Shown here in pieces: positions 62,181 through 64,000 of a DNA stretch of 64,000 nucleotides. The notes beneath the pieces were generated by a model. That model saw nothing but the letters and a program-made list of their open reading frames with translations, did no database searches and had not been told where the DNA came from. Numbering within the stretch: position 1 is the stretch's first letter; the number at the start of each line of letters is the position of its first letter. The stretch covers positions 20,442-84,441 of the forward strand of contig CALMBW010000010.1 in assembly GCA_937863385.1 (NCBI GenBank), given 5' to 3'. The stretch comes from an uncultured Actinomycetes bacterium. Its GTDB lineage: Bacteria; Actinomycetota; CADDZG01; WHSQ01. The translations under genes and the position numbers were made by a program.

Positions 62181-63777
62181 CGAGGAACTGCCGAGATCTC
62201 GCCGGGCTATACCGTGGATGGCGGTGGGCACGGCACTAAGCCGTATCACCGGCTTGCTGCGGATCGCTACTTTGGCAGCAGCCTTGGGCGTTACCTCGCT
62301 TGCCGACGCCTACAACACGGCAAACACCGTTCCCAACGTCTTGCTGATGCTTGTCACCGGCGGAACGCTCAGCTCCGTTCTGATCCCCATGCTCGCGAGA
62401 AGCGCGCCCGGACAATCGAGATACAGGACCGCTGAAACTATCGGCGCGGTAGTCCTGGGAACCACTCTGCTGGCGAGCGTGGCGACGCTGCTCGCGGCCC
62501 CCCTCTTGATCAGAGTGTTCGCCGCGGGGCGAGTTGGTGACCCCACGTTCTCTCATTTCGCGCGTGTTGCTACCGATCTCCTGATGGTTTTCGCCCCACA
62601 GATCTTCTTCTATGGACTCAGCGTCTATGCCGTAGCCGTCCTGAACGCGCACGGTCGCCTGGCCGCGGCAGGCTTTGCTCCTATTGCTACCAACGTCATC
62701 ACGATCGTCGCCATCTACACGTACATGGAGCAAGCAGGACGGAGTTCCGCCTCATTGCAAGCTGCCGGTCCTTCGGTGACCTGGCTACTCGGTGTGGGGA
62801 CGACCCTAGGTGTGGCAGCGATGGCGGGGATCCAGTTCGCGGCCGCCCGTCGGCTCATGCCTGGTCTGCGCCCGCGACTGTCGTTGCGTGACCCATTGGT
62901 AGGGCGTCTATGGGAGCTGGGACGCTGGACGTTCCTTTACGTGATCGTCAACCAGATCGGACTAGCCGTTGTGGTCGCGCTTGCGAACTCGGTGGCCGGA
63001 GGTGTCACCGCCTATCAGTGGGGTTTCACGATCATGCAGCTTCCCCATGCGATCATCGCCGTCTCGATCCTGTCGGGGATGTTTCCTCGTCTCGCGCGCG
63101 ATACGCAAGACGAAGCGTTCGCTGCTACCTTCGCTCGCACCCTGCGTTACATCGTTGTCCTGGTACTCCCCGCGGCGGCCGGATTGTTGGTCCTCTCGCG
63201 CGGGGTCACCGAGATCGTGCTCGGATACGGCGCCGCCAGCGAGCAGGGTACGTCCTTCGTGGCGCCCGTCGTCATGTGGTTCGCTATGGCTTTGCTGCCG
63301 TTCTCCGTGTTTCAGCTACTCACGCGCGCTCACTACGCTTTCGGTGACACGAAGACTCCTGCGCTCGTGAACATAGTGGTCAACGCCGTCAACATCGCCG
63401 GCGCTGTCGTCGTCACGGTGACGCTTGACGAGCCGTCCACCATCAGCGGCTTGGCCGCGGCGTACGGCGCTTCCTATGTCGTGGGAACCCTCTTGCTTTC
63501 TCGGCATCTAGTACGCAAACGGTCCTATGTGTTCAATGGGGTAGCGCGTTCTTTGATGAGTTCCGTCCTCGCCTCCCTAGGGATGGGTGGCGTTCTCTTG
63601 GGCCTGATGACCTTCACAACGAACCCACACGGGTTCGCTTCGACGGTCATGTTGGTTTTCGTCGGAGCCGGCGTTTACGTCTCGCTGGGACTGCTTCTTG
63701 GCAACGCGGAACTTCGATCACTCGGCCGAGCTTTGGTGAAACGCATTCGAACTCACACAGACCAACCGAGTTCCTGA
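62170..63777 (+). CDS. MurJ/MviN-family lipid II flippase
   Basis: 535 aa from TTG 62170, overlapping the previous gene by 11 bases (ATG 62217 is the alternative). About 14 membrane helices. The N-terminal GTALSRITGLLRIATLAAALGVTSLADAYNTANTVPNVLLMLVTGGTLSSVLIPMLAR is the MurJ signature. It moves lipid II, or a similar undecaprenyl-linked precursor, across the membrane for cell-wall synthesis. It follows the wall-related lipoprotein, forming a small envelope cluster. Confidence 0.9.
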   Translation: MTNSEELPRSRRAIPWMAVGTALSRITGLLRIATLAAALGVTSLADAYNTANTVPNVLLMLVTGGTLSSVLIPMLARSAPGQSRYRTAETIGAVVLGTTLLASVATLLAAPLLIRVFAAGRVGDPTFSHFARVATDLLMVFAPQIFFYGLSVYAVAVLNAHGRLAAAGFAPIATNVITIVAIYTYMEQAGRSSASLQAAGPSVTWLLGVGTTLGVAAMAGIQFAAARRLMPGLRPRLSLRDPLVGRLWELGRWTFLYVIVNQIGLAVVVALANSVAGGVTAYQWGFTIMQLPHAIIAVSILSGMFPRLARDTQDEAFAATFARTLRYIVVLVLPAAAGLLVLSRGVTEIVLGYGAASEQGTSFVAPVVMWFAMALLPFSVFQLLTRAHYAFGDTKTPALVNIVVNAVNIAGAVVVTVTLDEPSTISGLAAAYGASYVVGTLLLSRHLVRKRSYVFNGVARSLMSSVLASLGMGGVLLGLMTFTTNPHGFASTVMLVFVGAGVYVSLGLLLGNAELRSLGRALVKRIRTHTDQPSS

Positions 63778-64000
63778 CTGGTCGTTCAGGCGGTGGAGGG
63801 CAAGGCTTTCCGCGGAGGGTCTTGAGACAAGGACGATCCGTGTACGAGGGCCTGATATCGCTGGGAGCCGCGTAGCGCTGCCGAACTTTCACATTGCTAG
63901 AAATTGGCAACAGCGCGCCCGGAGGTGTGTGATTCCAGCGGATAGTGGACACGGCTGATCGGGCATGTCGCGGGCCATAGTGGACACCCCTAACCCGGAG
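63778..64000. other. Window end: no gene; two copies of ATAGTGGACAC
   Basis: No open frame of note. ATAGTGGACAC occurs at 63942-63952 and again at 63977-63987. Such GTGGACAC-type sequences are seen near the ends of some insertion elements, so an IS may begin beyond the window, but this cannot be shown here. Confidence 0.35.

Noticed and set aside
63778..64000. Insertion sequence end
   Set aside because: The repeated ATAGTGGACAC is suggestive, but no transposase or inverted repeat pair is visible inside the window.

Overview
The window is a GC-rich bacterial chromosome segment that reads as an uncultured, chemolithoautotrophic, sulfur-oxidising actinobacterium. This placement is an inference. 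It rests on class-E-like sortases with LPNTG and LAFTG substrates, a menaquinone-type EtfD, many GTG and TTG starts, a CbbX-type (red) form I RuBisCO, and an sHdr/LbpA sulfur-oxidation cluster next to a SoeABC-like sulfite dehydrogenase. No rRNA, tRNA, CRISPR array or intact mobile element was seen.

Layout. 1-3.2 kb: the end of a chromate transporter, a small exported protein, a GH25 lysozyme and an odd proline-racemase-family enzyme. 3.2-6.6 kb: a copper island with a P1B-type ATPase, two CsoR-like operators, a csoR gene broken by two compensating frameshifts, and a cupredoxin lipoprotein. 6.7-10.8 kb: an ArsR-rhodanese fusion, a methyltransferase, an MBL-rhodanese protein and an MFS carrier. 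10.8-22.8 kb: a Calvin-cycle island with cbbL-cbbS-cbbX, an unreported 55-aa ORF and class I aldolase on the minus strand; divergent cbbR; a NarL-type two-component pair; a CBS protein with phosphoribulokinase; and transketolase-GAPDH.

23-26.2 kb: a small exported protein and the first sortase/LPxTG cassette. 26.4-28.2 kb: a Rieske fusion and small unknown genes. 28.2-44.4 kb: one long plus-strand sulfur operon, tusA-dsrE-shdrC1-B1-A-H-C2B2, then two lipoate ligases, lbpA, lipS1 and lipS2, etfBA and membrane etfD, then a winged-helix gene, a zinc-finger gene, two more lbpA-like genes and a small membrane protein. 44.4-46.8 kb: two arsR paralogues flanking dsrE2, and a fourth lbpA-like gene. 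46.8-51.5 kb: the second sortase cassette (a lipoprotein, a duplicated membrane protein, an LAFTG surface protein and the sortase). 51.8-58.7 kb: a soeB-soeC fusion, soeA, a TorD-like chaperone and a SulP transporter. 58.9-63.8 kb: an epimerase, a small membrane protein, a GNAT acetyltransferase, an M15-like lipoprotein and a MurJ-like flippase.

How the genes work together (inference from known families). TusA and DsrE proteins carry sulfane sulfur to the cytoplasmic sHdr complex. sHdr oxidises it to sulfite using lipoylated LbpA, whose lipoyl group is made by LipS1/LipS2 and attached by the ligases. Electrons could reach menaquinone through EtfAB-EtfD. SoeABC oxidises sulfite to sulfate, and SulP may move the anion. 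Reducing power and ATP drive the Calvin cycle.

The least explained part is a repeated secreted domain of about 190 residues ending in a WHLEG motif. It occurs five times in three surface proteins. Its two sortase cassettes share an AT-rich promoter motif that resembles sites in front of the sulfur genes, so the surface proteins may belong to the same regulon.
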